Below are positions 31,268-42,300 of a stretch of DNA of 64,000 nt, in pieces (the first letter of the stretch is position 1; the number at the start of each line of letters is the position of its first letter). Origin of the DNA: Nocardioides perillae (GTDB taxonomy: Bacteria; Actinomycetota; Actinomycetes; Propionibacteriales; Nocardioidaceae); NCBI RefSeq assembly GCF_013409425.1, contig NZ_JACCAC010000001.1, positions 2,976,001 through 3,040,000 of the forward strand. Direction: 5' to 3'. The position numbers and the translations under genes are program-made. The notes under the pieces were generated by a model. That model saw only the letters and a program-made list of their open reading frames with translations. It ran no database searches and was not told the origin of the DNA.

Positions 31268-32308
31268 TCAGCCGAGGCCGGCGGCGGCGCTCCGGGCGAG
31301 GAGCAGCGCGCGCCGCGCCCAGGCGGGCGAGGCACCGGCCAGGCCGCAGCCCGTCGTGATCACCAGCGACCCGGCCACCTCGGCGGGGTCGAGCCCCACC
31401 ACCTCGAGCAGCCGCAGCACCCGCTCGGTGGGCTGCTCGTGGCCCGGGTCGCGCGCCGGGTCGGTGGAGGGCAGCACGCCGAGGCCGACCACCTCGCCGG
31501 CCTCCAGCGCCGTTGCCAGCTCGTCGAGGTCGGCGGGGCCCAGCACGTCGGCGTCGACGAGCAGCCCGCGGGCGCCCGCGCCGCGCACCAGGCCCCACGG
31601 CACGTCGGGCGCGCACGCGTGGACCCACGGCTCGACGCCGGCGTCGCGGGCCGCGCCCAGCACGGCCTCGAGCCCGGCGGCCAGCTCGGGGCGGTCGACG
31701 GCGCGGTGGCGCCCGAAGCCGGAGGCGGTCGGCACCCGGGCGCCGGCCACCGCGGCGAGCGCCGGCTCGTCGACCTGGAGCACCAGCCGCTCGACCCCGG
31801 GCAGCCGCCGTCGCAGGTCGGCGACGTGGGTCGCGACCCCCTCGGCGAGCGCCTGTGCCAGCTCGCGGCGGGCCCCGTGGTCGGCGAGCACCTTGTCGCC
31901 GCGCGGCCGCTCGACGGTGGCCGCCAGCGTCCAAGGCCCGGCGACCTGCACCTTGAAGGCGCCGGTGAGCCCCTCGGCCCGCTCCTCCAGCGCGTCGAGG
32001 TCCTGAGCGAGGAGTGACCGTGCGCGCCGGTGGTCGACGCCACTGCTCTCCGCGCCGCCGCCGGTGAGCCGCCAACCGGCGGGCTGCAGGTCGGCTCCCA
32101 GCTCGGCGAGCACGGCCAGCCCGCGGCCGGTCATCGCGGCGGTGACGCCGCGGCCGGGCACCTCGGGCAGGAAGGGCAGGCCCCGCTCGTGACCGCCCAG
32201 CTCGTCGAGGACGACGCGCACCCCCTCGTCGTACGCCGCCTGGTCGGTGCCGGGCAGCGAGCCCACGCCGGTGCCGAGCGGGACCCGGGTGGCCGGGTCC
32301 GCGCTCAC
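31268..32308 (-). CDS. MetE-like (cobalamin-independent methionine synthase C-terminal domain) protein
   Basis: 346 residues, about the size of one MetE barrel domain. Zinc-binding features are recognisable: WVHACAPD (His-x-Cys) and [13 protein letters not shown] near the C-terminus, with [11 protein letters not shown] at the N-terminus. It is the homologue of the protein found next to mnmA in mycobacteria (Rv3015c type). GTG at 32308 overlaps the mnmA stop (GTGA), so it is translated together with mnmA and the desulfurase. It lacks the N-terminal folate domain of true MetE, so methionine synthesis is not assured; a role in methyl transfer linked to sulfur or tRNA modification is speculation. 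Confidence 0.88.
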   Translation of the reverse strand: MSADPATRVPLGTGVGSLPGTDQAAYDEGVRVVLDELGGHERGLPFLPEVPGRGVTAAMTGRGLAVLAELGADLQPAGWRLTGGGAESSGVDHRRARSLLAQDLDALEERAEGLTGAFKVQVAGPWTLAATVERPRGDKVLADHGARRELAQALAEGVATHVADLRRRLPGVERLVLQVDEPALAAVAGARVPTASGFGRHRAVDRPELAAGLEAVLGAARDAGVEPWVHACAPDVPWGLVRGAGARGLLVDADVLGPADLDELATALEAGEVVGLGVLPSTDPARDPGHEQPTERVLRLLEVVGLDPAEVAGSLVITTGCGLAGASPAWARRALLLARSAAAGLG

Positions 32309-33411
32309 GCGGGCACCCGGCGGGTGGTCTCGATCGTGGCGGAGCCGACGACGCGGGTGCCGTCGTAGACGACGACGGCCTGGCCCGGCGCGATGCCCTC
32401 GGCGTGGTCGAGCAGCTCGACCTCGACCCGGTCGGCGCTCGCGCGCACGCGGGCCCGGTGCTCGGCGCCGTGGGCCCGCAGCTGCACGGCCGCGTCGAGC
32501 ACCTCCCCGGCGGCGGGCGGCGCGCCGCACCACCGAGGTCGGCTGCCGACCAGGCCGTGCACGGCGAGCCGCTCGCGGGGGCCGACGGTCACGGTGCCGG
32601 TGACCGGCTCGATGTCGAGCACGTAGCGCGGCCGGCCGTCGGGCGCGGGCCGCCCCAGGCGCAGGCCCTTGCGCTGCCCGATCGTGTAGCCCCAGCTGCC
32701 CTCGTGGCGCCCGAGCACCTCACCGGTCGCCTCGTCGACGACGTCGCCGCCCTGGTGGGGGGCGCGGTCGCCGAGCGCGCCGCGCAGCCAGCCGGCGGTG
32801 TCGCCGTCGGCGACGAAGCAGACGTCGTGGCTGTCGGGCTTGTCGGCGACCAGCAGCCCGCGCGCGGCGGCCTCGCGGCGCACCTCGTCCTTGGGGGTGT
32901 CGCCGAGCGGGAAGAGGGCATGGCGCAGCTGGGCCTGGTCGAGCACGCCCAGCACGTAGGACTGGTCCTTGCCGGGGTCGAGGGCGCGGTGCAGCTCCAC
33001 CCGGCCGTCGGCACCCGTGCGCAGCGAGGCGTAGTGGCCGGTGGCCACCGCGTCGAAGCCGAGGGCGAGGGCGCGGTCGAGCACCGCGGCGAACTTCACC
33101 TTCTCGTTGCAGCGCAAGCAGGGGTTGGGGGTGCGGCCGGCGGCGTACTCGGCCGTGAAGTCCTCCACGACGTCGGCGTGGAAGCGCTCGGAGAGGTCCC
33201 AGACGTAGAAGGGGATGCCCAGCACGTCGGCCGCCCGGCGGGCGTCGCCTGCGTCCTCGACCGTGCAGCAGCCGCGGGCGCCGGAGCGGTAGGACGCCGG
33301 GTTGCGGGAGAGCGCGAGGTGGACCCCCGTGACGTCGTGGCCGGCGTCGACGGCGCGGGCGGCGGCGACGGCGGAGTCGACCCCGCCGGACATGGCCGCG
33401 AGGACCCGCAT
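32305..33411 (-). CDS. mnmA: tRNA 2-thiouridylase
   Basis: MnmA/TrmU (368 residues) makes 2-thiouridine at the wobble base of Lys, Glu and Gln tRNAs using sulfur passed from a cysteine desulfurase. The ATP pyrophosphatase loop SGGVDS is at 8-13, the catalytic cysteines are C98 (NPCLRCN) and C198 (HDVCFVA), and the central and C-terminal beta domains follow. Its ATG shares a base with the desulfurase stop (TGATG) and its end overlaps the MetE-like gene: a tight three-gene sulfur unit. Confidence 0.96.
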   Translation of the reverse strand: MRVLAAMSGGVDSAVAAARAVDAGHDVTGVHLALSRNPASYRSGARGCCTVEDAGDARRAADVLGIPFYVWDLSERFHADVVEDFTAEYAAGRTPNPCLRCNEKVKFAAVLDRALALGFDAVATGHYASLRTGADGRVELHRALDPGKDQSYVLGVLDQAQLRHALFPLGDTPKDEVRREAAARGLLVADKPDSHDVCFVADGDTAGWLRGALGDRAPHQGGDVVDEATGEVLGRHEGSWGYTIGQRKGLRLGRPAPDGRPRYVLDIEPVTGTVTVGPRERLAVHGLVGSRPRWCGAPPAAGEVLDAAVQLRAHGAEHRARVRASADRVEVELLDHAEGIAPGQAVVVYDGTRVVGSATIETTRRVPA

Positions 33412-34622
33412 CAGCCGCGCCCCGCGGCTACGGCGCCGGCGGCGCGCGCCCGCTCGACCACCGGCCCGATCGCGGCGACCAGCGCGGCGACGTCGGCGGC
33501 GGTGCTGCTGTGGCCGAGCGAGAAGCGCAGCGACGAGCGCGCCCGGCGGTCGTCGTGACCCATGGCAAGCAGCACGTGGGAGGGCTGCGGCACCCCGGCG
33601 GAGCAGGCCGAGCCGGTGGAGCACTCCAGGCCGCGGGCGTCGAGCAGCATGAGCAGCGAGTCGCCCTCGCAGCCGGGGAAGGACAGGTGGGCGTGGCCGG
33701 CCAGCCGCTCGGCGCCGGCGCCGTTGAGCACCGCGTCGGGCACGGCGGCCTGCACGCCGCGCACCAGCTCGTCGCGCAGGGCGGCGAGGCGCACCGCCTC
33801 CTGCTCGCGCGCGGCCACGGTCTCGACGACCGCCGCCGCCAGGCCCGCGACGGCGGCGGCGTCGAGGGTGCCGGAGCGCACGTCGCGCTCCTGCCCCCCG
33901 CCGTGCACGAGCGGCACCAGGTCGAGGTCGCGCCGGGCCACGAGCGCACCCGCCCCGACGGGTCCGCCGACCTTGTGGCCGGTGACGGCGAGGGTGTCGA
34001 CGCCGACTGCGGCGAAGTCGACCGGCAGGGTGGCGACGGCCTGCACCGCGTCGGTGTGCACCGGCACGCCGTGGGCGGCGGCCAGCGCGGCGACCTCGGC
34101 GACGGGCTGCACCGTGCCGACCTCGTTGTTGGCCCACATGCAGGTGACCAGCGCGACCGAGCCGGGATCGCGTGCGAGCGAGGCCTCGAGGGTCGCGAGC
34201 TCGAGGCGGCCCTCGGCGTCGACGGGCAGCAGCTCGACCACGGCACCCTCGTGCGCAGCGAGCCAGTCGAGGGCGTCGAGCACCGCGTGGTGCTCGACGG
34301 CGGGCGCGAGCACCCGACGACGCGCGGGCTCGGCGTCGTGGCGCGCCCACCACAGGCCCTTGAGCGCGAGGTTGTCGGCCTCGGTGCCGCCGGAGGTGAA
34401 GACCACCTCGCCGGGGCGGCAGCCGAGCGCGGCGGCCAGCGCCTCGCGCGACTCCTCCACGACGCGGCGCGCGCGGCGGCCCGAGGCGTGCAGCGAGCTG
34501 GGGTTGCCCACCCGGCCGAGCTCGGCGGTCACCGCGGCCACGGCCGCGGCGCGCACCGGCGTGGTGGCGGCGTGGTCGAGGTAGACGGCGGGGGTGCACA
34601 GGTCGTGCGGCACGGCTGGCAT
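33411..34622 (-). CDS. Cysteine desulfurase (IscS/NifS family)
   Basis: A 403-residue class V PLP enzyme that takes sulfur from cysteine as an enzyme-bound persulfide. PLP lysine K217 is in TGHKVGGP, the catalytic cysteine is probably C340 in STGSACSAG, and VEHHAVLD and HTDAVQA are conserved. The gene directly precedes mnmA with a one-base overlap, so it is the likely sulfur donor for tRNA thiolation. ATG at 34622 is used; TACGCT lies 10 bases upstream. A GTG three codons earlier is possible. Confidence 0.94.
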   Translation of the reverse strand: MPAVPHDLCTPAVYLDHAATTPVRAAAVAAVTAELGRVGNPSSLHASGRRARRVVEESREALAAALGCRPGEVVFTSGGTEADNLALKGLWWARHDAEPARRRVLAPAVEHHAVLDALDWLAAHEGAVVELLPVDAEGRLELATLEASLARDPGSVALVTCMWANNEVGTVQPVAEVAALAAAHGVPVHTDAVQAVATLPVDFAAVGVDTLAVTGHKVGGPVGAGALVARRDLDLVPLVHGGGQERDVRSGTLDAAAVAGLAAAVVETVAAREQEAVRLAALRDELVRGVQAAVPDAVLNGAGAERLAGHAHLSFPGCEGDSLLMLLDARGLECSTGSACSAGVPQPSHVLLAMGHDDRRARSSLRFSLGHSSTAADVAALVAAIGPVVERARAAGAVAAGRG

Positions 34623-34720
34623 GGCGCGCACCAGCGTACGGCGCCCCGCCCGGCACGCACGAACGCGGCCGCCCGCGGACGGGCCGGGACAGCCGCGGCG
34701 CCGCCCCGCCCGAGGGCGAG

Positions 34721-35722
34721 TCAGCCTCGCGGCGCCAGCGCGGCGAGCACGCCGCTGTGGTCGGTGCCGGGCACCGACACCCGGCGCACGTCGGTCACCG
34801 CGAGCTCGGGCCCCACCAGGACGTGGTCGATCTGCACGAGTCGCGGCGCGCGCAGCGGGCCGACCCCGACGCGCCCCTGGGCGGGCCAGGTCGGGGCCCA
34901 CCCGGCCCCGGTCAGCTCGGTGGCCGAGCGCAGCCCGACCCGCGCGTAGTCGTGCAGCGGCGCGTGGTCGGGCGTCGCGTTGAGGTCGCCGGCCACGACG
35001 TCGACGCCGGCGCGGGCGGCGTCGAGCACGACGGCGTGGTCGGCCGCCCACGCGTCGGCGTCGCCGATCGGCGGGCGGGGGTGGGTCGCGAGCAGCGTGA
35101 GGTCCCCACCGGGCGCGCGGACGTCGACGACCCACGACCCAAAGCCCGTGGGCAGCGGCCGGTCGGGGCCGAGCGGCACCCGCGAGAGCACGACGGTGCC
35201 GGTCACCCACTCCCCCGGCTCACCGGCCCGGTGGGGCCACCGCGACGCCGCGCCGGCGGCGTCGAGCCGGGCGAGAGCGTCGGGCGTGACCTCGCTCAGC
35301 ACGAGCACGTCGGCGTCGCCCCGCTCGGCCTCGGTCACCACCCGCTGGGGGTCGGCGCCGCCCCCGAGCAGGTTGAGCGCGAGCAGGCGCAGCCGGGGCG
35401 TGCCGTCGGGCACCACCGCGGGCGCGCCCACCAGCTGCGGGGCGACCCACGCGGCGTGCACCCCGGTGAGGGCGAGCAGGACCACGGCCGCCGCGAGGGT
35501 GCGGAGCCGGCGGCGGCGTCGCGCGGCCGTGACGAGCGCGGCGAGCGCCAGCACGGCGTACGCCGGGAGGGCGAGCGGGGCGAACGACGCCGCCCGGACC
35601 GCGGGCCCCCACCCGGTCTGCGACGCCCGGGCGAGGGTGACCCCGAGGCAGCCGAGCAGCACGACGACCACGAGCGACCCCAGGAGCAGGCGGCCCGCCC
35701 GCGCGGCGCCGGCGGGGCGCAC
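34721..35722 (-). CDS. Membrane-anchored endonuclease/exonuclease/phosphatase-family protein
   Basis: 333 residues. About 100 N-terminal residues hold three hydrophobic segments ([52 protein letters not shown]). The remaining 230 form an EEP domain: [30 protein letters not shown] and IDHVLV, with the final TDHSGV His. The catalytic domain should face outside. The GTG at 35722 lies two bases after the proB stop, so it is the last gene of rplU-rpmA-obgE-proB. Nucleic acid, phosphoinositide-like lipid or sugar phosphate substrates are all possible. Confidence 0.87.
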   Translation of the reverse strand: MRPAGAARAGRLLLGSLVVVVLLGCLGVTLARASQTGWGPAVRAASFAPLALPAYAVLALAALVTAARRRRRLRTLAAAVVLLALTGVHAAWVAPQLVGAPAVVPDGTPRLRLLALNLLGGGADPQRVVTEAERGDADVLVLSEVTPDALARLDAAGAASRWPHRAGEPGEWVTGTVVLSRVPLGPDRPLPTGFGSWVVDVRAPGGDLTLLATHPRPPIGDADAWAADHAVVLDAARAGVDVVAGDLNATPDHAPLHDYARVGLRSATELTGAGWAPTWPAQGRVGVGPLRAPRLVQIDHVLVGPELAVTDVRRVSVPGTDHSGVLAALAPRG

Positions 35723-35724
35723 GC

Positions 35725-36858
35725 TCAGCCGACCCTGCCGCGCCGCAGCAGCACCAGGTCGTCGCGGTGGACCACCTCGCGCTCGTAGGCCGCGCCCAGC
35801 TCGCGCTTGAGGTCGGTGGTGCTGCGACCCACGAGGCGGGGCACCTCGGCGGCGTCGAAGTTGACCAGGCCCCGCCCGACGACCGCGTCGTCGGGCCCGC
35901 ACAGGTCGACCGGGTCGCCGGCCACGAAGTCGCCGCGCACCCCCGTCACCCCGGCCGCGAGCAGCGACGCGCGCCGCTCGGTGAGGGCGCGCACCGCGCC
36001 GGCGTCGAGCAGCAGCGCGCCGCGGGTGTCGGTGGCGTGGGCCAGCCACAGCAGCCGGGTCGGCCGCCGTCGGCCGGTGGCGTGGAAGAGGGTGCCGACG
36101 GGCTCGCCGGCGACGGCCTCCGCGGCGCGGTCGGCGGAGGTGAGCACGACCGGGATGCCGGCGCCCGTGGCGATGCGGGCGGCCTCGACCTTGGTGACCA
36201 TGCCGCCGGTGCCGACGCCCGCGGCGCCCACCGACCCGGTGGCGACCTCCGCGAGGTCGGCCTCCGAGCGCACGTCGGTCAGCAGCCGCGCTCCCGGGCG
36301 GCTGGGCGGACCGTCGTAGAGGCCGTCGACGTCGGAGAGCAGCACCAGGAGGTCGGCGTGCACCAGGTGGGCGACGAGGGCGGCGAGGCGGTCGTTGTCG
36401 CCGAACCGGATCTCGGAGGTCGCCACCGTGTCGTTCTCGTTGACGACCGGCAGCACCCCGAGCTCGAGCAGGGTGGCGAAGGTCTGGTGGGCGTTGCGGT
36501 AGTGCGCGCGCCGCGTGACGTCGTCGACGGTGAGTAGCACCTGCCCGGCGGTGAGGCCGTGGCGCGCGAGCTCCTCGGTGTAGCGGTGCACGAGCAGCCC
36601 CTGGCCCACCGAGGCCGCGGCCTGCTGCGCCGCCAGCCCGCGCGGGCGCCGAGCGAGCCCGAGGGGCGCCAGGCCGGCGGCGATCGCGCCGGAGGAGACC
36701 AGCACGACCTCGGCGCCGGCGGCCCGCACCGACGCGAGCACGTCGACGAGGCGGCGCACCCGTGCCGGGTCGATGCCGCCGGCGGCGGTGGTGAGCGAGG
36801 ACGAGCCCACCTTCACCACGACGCGGCGGGCCGCCGTGACCTCGGGGCGCAGGCTCAC
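35725..36858 (-). CDS. proB: Glutamate 5-kinase
   Basis: ProB (377 residues) phosphorylates glutamate, the first step of proline synthesis. An amino-acid-kinase domain ([51 protein letters not shown]) is followed by a PUA domain in the last 90 residues. The GTG at 36858 overlaps the obgE stop (GTGA). The order obgE-proB is conserved in actinobacteria. proA, the usual next gene, is absent and an EEP gene takes its place. Confidence 0.96.
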   Translation of the reverse strand: MSLRPEVTAARRVVVKVGSSSLTTAAGGIDPARVRRLVDVLASVRAAGAEVVLVSSGAIAAGLAPLGLARRPRGLAAQQAAASVGQGLLVHRYTEELARHGLTAGQVLLTVDDVTRRAHYRNAHQTFATLLELGVLPVVNENDTVATSEIRFGDNDRLAALVAHLVHADLLVLLSDVDGLYDGPPSRPGARLLTDVRSEADLAEVATGSVGAAGVGTGGMVTKVEAARIATGAGIPVVLTSADRAAEAVAGEPVGTLFHATGRRRPTRLLWLAHATDTRGALLLDAGAVRALTERRASLLAAGVTGVRGDFVAGDPVDLCGPDDAVVGRGLVNFDAAEVPRLVGRSTTDLKRELGAAYEREVVHRDDLVLLRRGRVG

Positions 36859-38417
36859 CCCGGGTCGCTCTCGGACCAGTCGGGGTCGTCCGCACCGCCG
36901 ATCTCGTAGGACGAGGGGCCCTGCCCACTCCCGGTGCCGCGCCCGGTCTGCTCGCCGACGGTGAGGCCGAGGCGGCGCGCGACATCGGCGCGGGTCTCGC
37001 CCTCGGCGCGGTCGGGCATCGCCTCGTCGATGAGGCGGCGGCGGCGCGCGGCGGGGCGCTCGTCGGAGAACCGGTTGTCCTCGCCGCGACGGCCCAGCAC
37101 CTCGGCACCGGCGTCCATGCCGGGCTTGAAGTCGAAGACCACGGCGTCGTCGGGATGGCCGATCAGCACGGCGTCGCCCTCGACCGCGCCGAGCTCGAGC
37201 AGCCGCTTCTCGACGCCGAGGCGGTCGAGCCGGTCGGCGAGGAAGCCGACCGCCTCGTCGTTGCTGAAGTCGGTCTGGCGCACCCAGCGCTCGGGCTTGG
37301 TGCCGCGCACGCGCCAGCCCTCCTCCTCGAGCACGACCTCGAAGTCCTCGCCGCCGTCGACCGACGGCGGTCTCAGCACGATGCGCTCCGCCTCGACCAC
37401 CGGCGCCGCGGCGCGGGCCGCCTGCACGATCTCGGCCATCGCGAAGGTGAGGGCCCTGAGCCCCTCGCCGGAGGCGGCCGAGACCTCGAAGACACGCAGG
37501 CCGCGCTCGCGCAGCTCGTCGACGACGAAGGAGGCGATGTCGCGCCCGTCGGGCACGTCGACCTTGTTGAGCGCGACCAGCCGGGGCCGGTCCTCGAGAC
37601 CGCCGTAGCGGGAGAGCTCGGACTCGATCACGTCGAGGTCCTCGACCGGGTTGCGGCCGGGCTCGATCGTCGCCGTGTCGACGACGTGGACGAGCGCGGC
37701 GCAGCGCTCGACGTGGCGCAGGAACTGGTGGCCCAGCCCCCGGCCCTCACTGGCCCCCTCGATCAGGCCCGGCACGTCGGCGACCGTGAAGACGGTGTCG
37801 CCGGCCGTGACCACGCCGAGGTTGGGCACCAGCGTCGTGAACGGGTAGTCGGCGATCTTGGGCCGTGCCCGCGACATCGCGGCGATGAGCGAGGACTTGC
37901 CGGCGCTCGGGAAGCCGACGAGCCCCACGTCGGCGACGACCTTCAGCTCGAGCACGATCTCGAGCTCCTCGCCGGGCTCGCCGAGGAGCGCGAAGCCGGG
38001 TGCTTTGCGCTTGGCCGAGGCGAGGGCGGCGTTGCCCAGGCCGCCGCGGCCGCCCTGGGCCACGACGAGCTCGGTGCCCGGGCCGACCAGGTCGGCCAGC
38101 ACCGTGCCGTCGGGACGCGCCACGACCGTGCCGTCGGGCACGGGGAGCACGAGGTCCTTGCCGTGGCCGCCGTTGCGGTGCGCACCGGCCCCGTGGCCGC
38201 CGTGCTCGGCACGGCGCTTGGGGCTGTGGTGGTAGTCGAGCAGCGTCGTGGTGCCGGGGTCCACCCGGAGCACCACGGAGCCGCCAGGGCCGCCGTTGCC
38301 CCCGTCGGGTCCACCGAGCGGCTTGAACTTCTCGCGGTGCACCGAGGCCACGCCGTTGCCGCCGCGACCGGCGCTGACGTGGAGGACCACGCGGTCGACG
38401 AAGGTGGGCAGGGCCAT
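36855..38417 (-). CDS. obgE: GTPase Obg (ribosome assembly, stress response)
   Basis: ObgE/CgtA, 520 residues. The glycine-rich Obg fold spans 1-160 ([14 protein letters not shown]), the G domain begins with P-loop GFPSAGKSS at 168-176, with [10 protein letters not shown] (G3) and NKVD (G4), and an OCT domain at about 345-425 precedes an unstructured Arg/Asp-rich tail. It binds the 50S subunit and couples ribosome maturation to guanine nucleotide levels. It follows rpmA after a hairpin and is coupled to proB. Confidence 0.97.
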   Translation of the reverse strand: MALPTFVDRVVLHVSAGRGGNGVASVHREKFKPLGGPDGGNGGPGGSVVLRVDPGTTTLLDYHHSPKRRAEHGGHGAGAHRNGGHGKDLVLPVPDGTVVARPDGTVLADLVGPGTELVVAQGGRGGLGNAALASAKRKAPGFALLGEPGEELEIVLELKVVADVGLVGFPSAGKSSLIAAMSRARPKIADYPFTTLVPNLGVVTAGDTVFTVADVPGLIEGASEGRGLGHQFLRHVERCAALVHVVDTATIEPGRNPVEDLDVIESELSRYGGLEDRPRLVALNKVDVPDGRDIASFVVDELRERGLRVFEVSAASGEGLRALTFAMAEIVQAARAAAPVVEAERIVLRPPSVDGGEDFEVVLEEEGWRVRGTKPERWVRQTDFSNDEAVGFLADRLDRLGVEKRLLELGAVEGDAVLIGHPDDAVVFDFKPGMDAGAEVLGRRGEDNRFSDERPAARRRRLIDEAMPDRAEGETRADVARRLGLTVGEQTGRGTGSGQGPSSYEIGGADDPDWSESDPG

Positions 38418-38449
38418 CAGGGTGCTCCTCGAGGAGGGTGGGAAGGCGA

Positions 38450-38481
38450 CGAAGGGCGCCCCTGTGCAGGGACGCCCTTCG
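38450..38481 (-). terminator. Hairpin between rpmA and obgE
   Basis: Arms CGAAGGGCG (38450-38458) and CGCCCTTCG (38473-38481) with an inner CCCT/AGGG stem, 30 bases after the rpmA stop. No T-run follows on the minus strand, so it may attenuate or protect the abundant rplU-rpmA message rather than end it. Confidence 0.6.
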
Positions 38482-38510
38482 ACCGTGGACCGTGCGGGGG
38501 GAGCGTCAGC

Positions 38511-38765
38511 TCACGCCCCCGGGACGACGTTGACGACCTTGCGGCCGCGCTTGGTGCCGAACTCGACGGCACCGCCGACGAGGGCGAAGAGGGTGTCGTC
38601 GCCGCCGCGGCCCACGCCGCTGCCGGGGTGGAAGTGCGTGCCGCGCTGGCGGACGATGATCTCGCCCGCGTTGACGACCTGACCGCCGAAGCGCTTGACG
38701 CCGAGGCGCTGCGCGTTGGAGTCGCGACCGTTCTTGGTCGAGGCCGCACCCTTCTTGTGTGCCAT
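38511..38765 (-). CDS. rpmA: 50S ribosomal protein L27
   Basis: L27, 84 residues, starting [16 protein letters not shown] with the N-terminal tail that reaches the peptidyl transferase centre intact (no Firmicutes-type cleaved extension). Second gene of rplU-rpmA. Length and sequence are ordinary. Confidence 0.97.
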   Translation of the reverse strand: MAHKKGAASTKNGRDSNAQRLGVKRFGGQVVNAGEIIVRQRGTHFHPGSGVGRGGDDTLFALVGGAVEFGTKRGRKVVNVVPGA

Positions 38766-38821
38766 GAGTCTGGATCCTTCGTCGAGTCGGAGGGGGTCTG
38801 CGCAGGTGCCGAGCCGGAGGC

Positions 38822-39130
38822 TCAGGCGTTGATGCCGGTGACCTTGACCTGGGTGTAGTGCTGGCGGTGACCCTGGCGCTTCTTGTAGCCGGTCTTGTTC
38901 TTGTACTTCTGGATGACGATCTTCGGGCCCTTGGTGGCGCCGAGCACCTCGGCGGTGACCGAGGCCTTGCCGAGGGTCGCGGCGTCGCTGGTGACCGTCT
39001 CGCCGTCGACGAGGAGCACGACGGGCAGGGTCACCGACTCGCCGGGCGCCGTGGCGTTCTTGTCGATCTCGATGACGTCGCCGACGGCAACCTTCTGCTG
39101 GGTGGCGCCTGCGCGCACGATCGCGTACAC
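38822..39130 (-). CDS. rplU: 50S ribosomal protein L21
   Basis: L21, 102 residues, an early-assembling 23S-binding protein; signature [20 protein letters not shown] near the end. The GTG start at 39130 is fixed by AAGGAG upstream and by the family N-terminus ([13 protein letters not shown]). First gene of rplU-rpmA-obgE-proB. Its 150-base leader contains a perfect hairpin, GGGTCCGG/CCGGACCC (39171-39188), that may have a regulatory role. Confidence 0.97.
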   Translation of the reverse strand: MYAIVRAGATQQKVAVGDVIEIDKNATAPGESVTLPVVLLVDGETVTSDAATLGKASVTAEVLGATKGPKIVIQKYKNKTGYKKRQGHRQHYTQVKVTGINA

Positions 39131-39278
39131 CGCGGTCTCCTTCGTCGAGTGCTTGGTGGTGCTCGTCCGGGGGTCCGGCTCCGGACCCGCACGCACCACG
39201 ACGCGGGGCGCGGGCGGCCGCGCGGCGTCGGGAGGGGGTGGAGCTCGGAGGGGTGCGCACGGGGCACACCGAGGAACC

Positions 39279-39307
39279 ATCGTACGGACCCGCGCCCCCC
39301 GGCGCAA
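39279..39307 (-). promoter_or_regulatory. rplU promoter
   Basis: TTGCGC (39307-39302) and TACGAT (39284-39279) on the minus strand with a 17-base spacer. The -35 overlaps the end of the rne terminator. The transcript would carry a leader of about 140 bases. Confidence 0.55.
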
Positions 39308-39349
39308 AACGACCGGGAGGCGGCGGGCCAGGCCGTCGGCCCGCGCCGC
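39307..39349 (-). terminator. rne terminator
   Basis: A strong GC stem (GGCGCGGGCC with GGCCCGCCGCC, 39319-39349) follows the rne stop directly; ten bases later comes TTTT. It separates rne from rplU although both point the same way. Confidence 0.65.
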
Positions 39350-42300
39350 TCAGCGCTTGCGCGTGCCCTTCTTCTTCACCGGCACGTGGTCGACCGGCGG
39401 CTGGTCGTCGCTGCTGTCGGACTCGTCCCCCGCGGGCGCGGCGGGAGCCGCGCCGGTCAGGGTGGTGGCCGACCCCGCCGTCGTAGCGGGGCGCGAGGCC
39501 CCGCGACGCGTGCGGGTGACGACCTTCGGTGCCGCCGGCTCCGGGGCTGGGGCCGCCTGCGCGGCGGGCTCCGGCGCCTGGTCCGGTGCCTGGTCCGGTG
39601 CCTGGTCCGGTGCCTGGTCCGGTGCCTGGTCCGGTGCCTGGTCCGGTGCCTGGTCCGGTGCCTGCTCCGGGCTCGGCACGCTGATCGCGACCGGGGCGGC
39701 TGGCGTGGTCACGCCCCCCGGGCGGCTGGCCGCCCGGCGGCGGGTCCGGGCCACCACGCGCGGCGCCTCGGGCTCGGCGGGGGCCTCGGGCTCCTCGGTG
39801 ACCTCAGGCTCCGCCCGGACCTCGGGCTCCGCCCGCACCTCGGGCTCCGCCGGGACCTCCGGGGACACCGCGGCGGGTGCCTCGGTCGGCTGGCCGGTCG
39901 GCTCGGCGGCGGACGCCTCGGTCGCCTCGGTCGGCTCGGCGGGCGCGTCTGCGGTGGGGGCCTCGTGGCGCGCCATCGCCGCCACGGCGGCGGGCGACGG
40001 CACGACCGGCGCGGTCACGGCTGCTGCGTCGCCGTCGCCTCGGCCGCTGCCGCCGCGTCCGCGACCACCACGACCGCCGCGCGAGCGGCCGCCGGGCTCG
40101 CCGTCGCCGGCCTGCTCGGCAGCCCGGTCACCACCGCGCTCGCCGCCCTGGTCGCCCGACCGGTCGCCGCCGCCGCCGCCGGCGCCGCCGGCGCCGTCGT
40201 CGTCGCGACCCTTGCCGCCGCGCTTGCGGCCGCCGCGGCGGCCGCCGTCGTCCTCGCGACGGGGCTCGACCGGCACGTCGTGCAGCAGCAGACCACGGCC
40301 CTGGCAGTGCTCGCAGGTCTCGGTGAAGGCCTCGAGCAGCCCCGTGCCGATGCGCTTGCGGGTCATCTGCACCAGCCCGAGCGAGGTGACCTCCGCGACC
40401 TGGTGGCGGGTGCGGTCGCGCCCGAGGCACTCGACGAGGCGCCGCAGCACCAGGTCGCGGTTGGACTCGAGCACCATGTCGATGAAGTCGACGACGATGA
40501 TGCCGCCGATGTCGCGCAGCCGGAGCTGCCGCACGATCTCCTCGGCCGCCTCGAGGTTGTTGCGGGTGACGGTCTCCTCGAGGTTGCCGCCCGAGCCGGT
40601 GAACTTGCCGGTGTTGACGTCGACGACGGTCATCGCCTCGGTGCGGTCGATCACCAGCGAGCCGCCGGAGGGCAGCCAGACCTTGCGGTCGAGGCCCTTC
40701 GCGATCTGCTCGTCGATGCGGAAGGCCGCGAACGAGTCGACGCCCTCCCCGCTGTAGCGCTCGAGGCGGGGCTCGAGGTCGGGGGCGACGTGCGCGACGT
40801 ACTGCTGCACCGTCTCCCAGGCGTCGTCGCCCTCGATGACGAGCTTCGAGAAGTCCTCGGTGAAGAGGTCGCGCACGACCTTCAGGGTGAGGTCGGGCTC
40901 GCCGTAGAGCAGCTTCGGGCCCTGGCCCTTCGACTTCGCCTCGATGTCCTCCCAGCGCGCCTTGAGCCGCTCCACGTCGCGGGTCAGCTCCTCCTCGCTG
41001 GCGCCCTCGGCGGCGGTGCGGACGATGACGCCCGCGCCGTCCGGCACGACCTCCTTCAGCAGCGCCTTGAGGCGGGCGCGCTCGGTGTCGGGCAGCTTGC
41101 GGGAGATGCCGGAGTTGGTGCCGTCGGGCACGTAGACGAGGAAGCGGCCGGCCAGGCTGACCTGGCTGGTGAGGCGCGCGCCCTTGTGGCCGGCCGGGTC
41201 CTTCGTCACCTGCACGAGCACCGACTGGCCGGAGGTGAGGACCGACTCGATCTTGCGGGGCTGACCGTCCTTGTGGCCGAGGGCCGACCAGTTGACCTCG
41301 CCGGCGTAGAGCACGGCGTTGCGGCCCTTGCCGATGTCGACGAACGCCGCCTCCATCGAGGGCAGGACGTTCTGCACGCGGCCGAGGTAGACGTTGCCGA
41401 TGAGCGAGGTCTGCGACTCCCGCGCGACGTAGTGCTCGACGAGCACCTTGTCCTCGAGCACCGCGATCTGGGTGAGGTCCTCGCGCTGGCGGATGACCAT
41501 GACCCGCTCGACGGCCTCGCGACGGGCGAGGAACTCCGCCTCGCTCACGATCGGCGCGCGGCGGCGGCCGGCCTCGCGCCCCTCGCGCCGGCGCTGCTTC
41601 TTCGCCTCCAGGCGGGTGGACCCGCTCAGCGCGGTGATCTGGTCCTCGGCGGCGCGCGGCTTGCGGGTGCGGGTCGTCGTCGTCGCGTCGTCCGCGCCGT
41701 CCCCGCCCTCCCCGGCGTCGTCACCCGAGCGTCGCCGCCGGCGGCGACGGCGCGACGAGCCGGACCCGGAGCCCTCCTCGGCGCCCTCCGCCGCCTCGGC
41801 GTCGTCACCGGCGGCGGTGTCGGCAGCGGTGTCGGCGCCGGCGGTCTCGGCGGTCTCGGCGTCCTGCGAGTCACCTTCGTCGGCGCGCGGGGTGCTCTCG
41901 GGGTCGGCGCTGTCCTGGCTCCCTCCCCCGCCACCGCGGCGACGACGTCGGCCACCGCGGCGCCGGCGGCGGCGCGGCCCGCCCGTGCCCTGCTCGTCGG
42001 TGTCGTCCGAGTCGTCCGAGTCGTCCGAGTCGTCCGAGTCCTCGCTCGCGTCCTCGTCGTCGGCGTCCTCGGGTGCGTCGGCGGCCACCGGGTCGGCAGC
42101 CTGGTCCGCCGCGGCGTCCGCGAGGGCGCCTTCCTCCTCGACCGCCTCCTCGACCGCCTGGTCGTCGGACTCCTCGGCCGCGTCGGCCGGGGGCTCCTCG
42201 ACAGGCACGGCGCGCCGCGCGGCGGCGCTGCGGGAGCGCGTACGGCGTGCCGGGGCCGGCTCGCTGCCCGCCTCGGCGGTCGCCTCCGCGGTGGGCTGGG

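Noticed and set aside
39580-39663. Regular repeats considered as a CRISPR array
   Set aside because: The units are contiguous 12-mers without spacers, inside the rne reading frame, and no cas gene is near.
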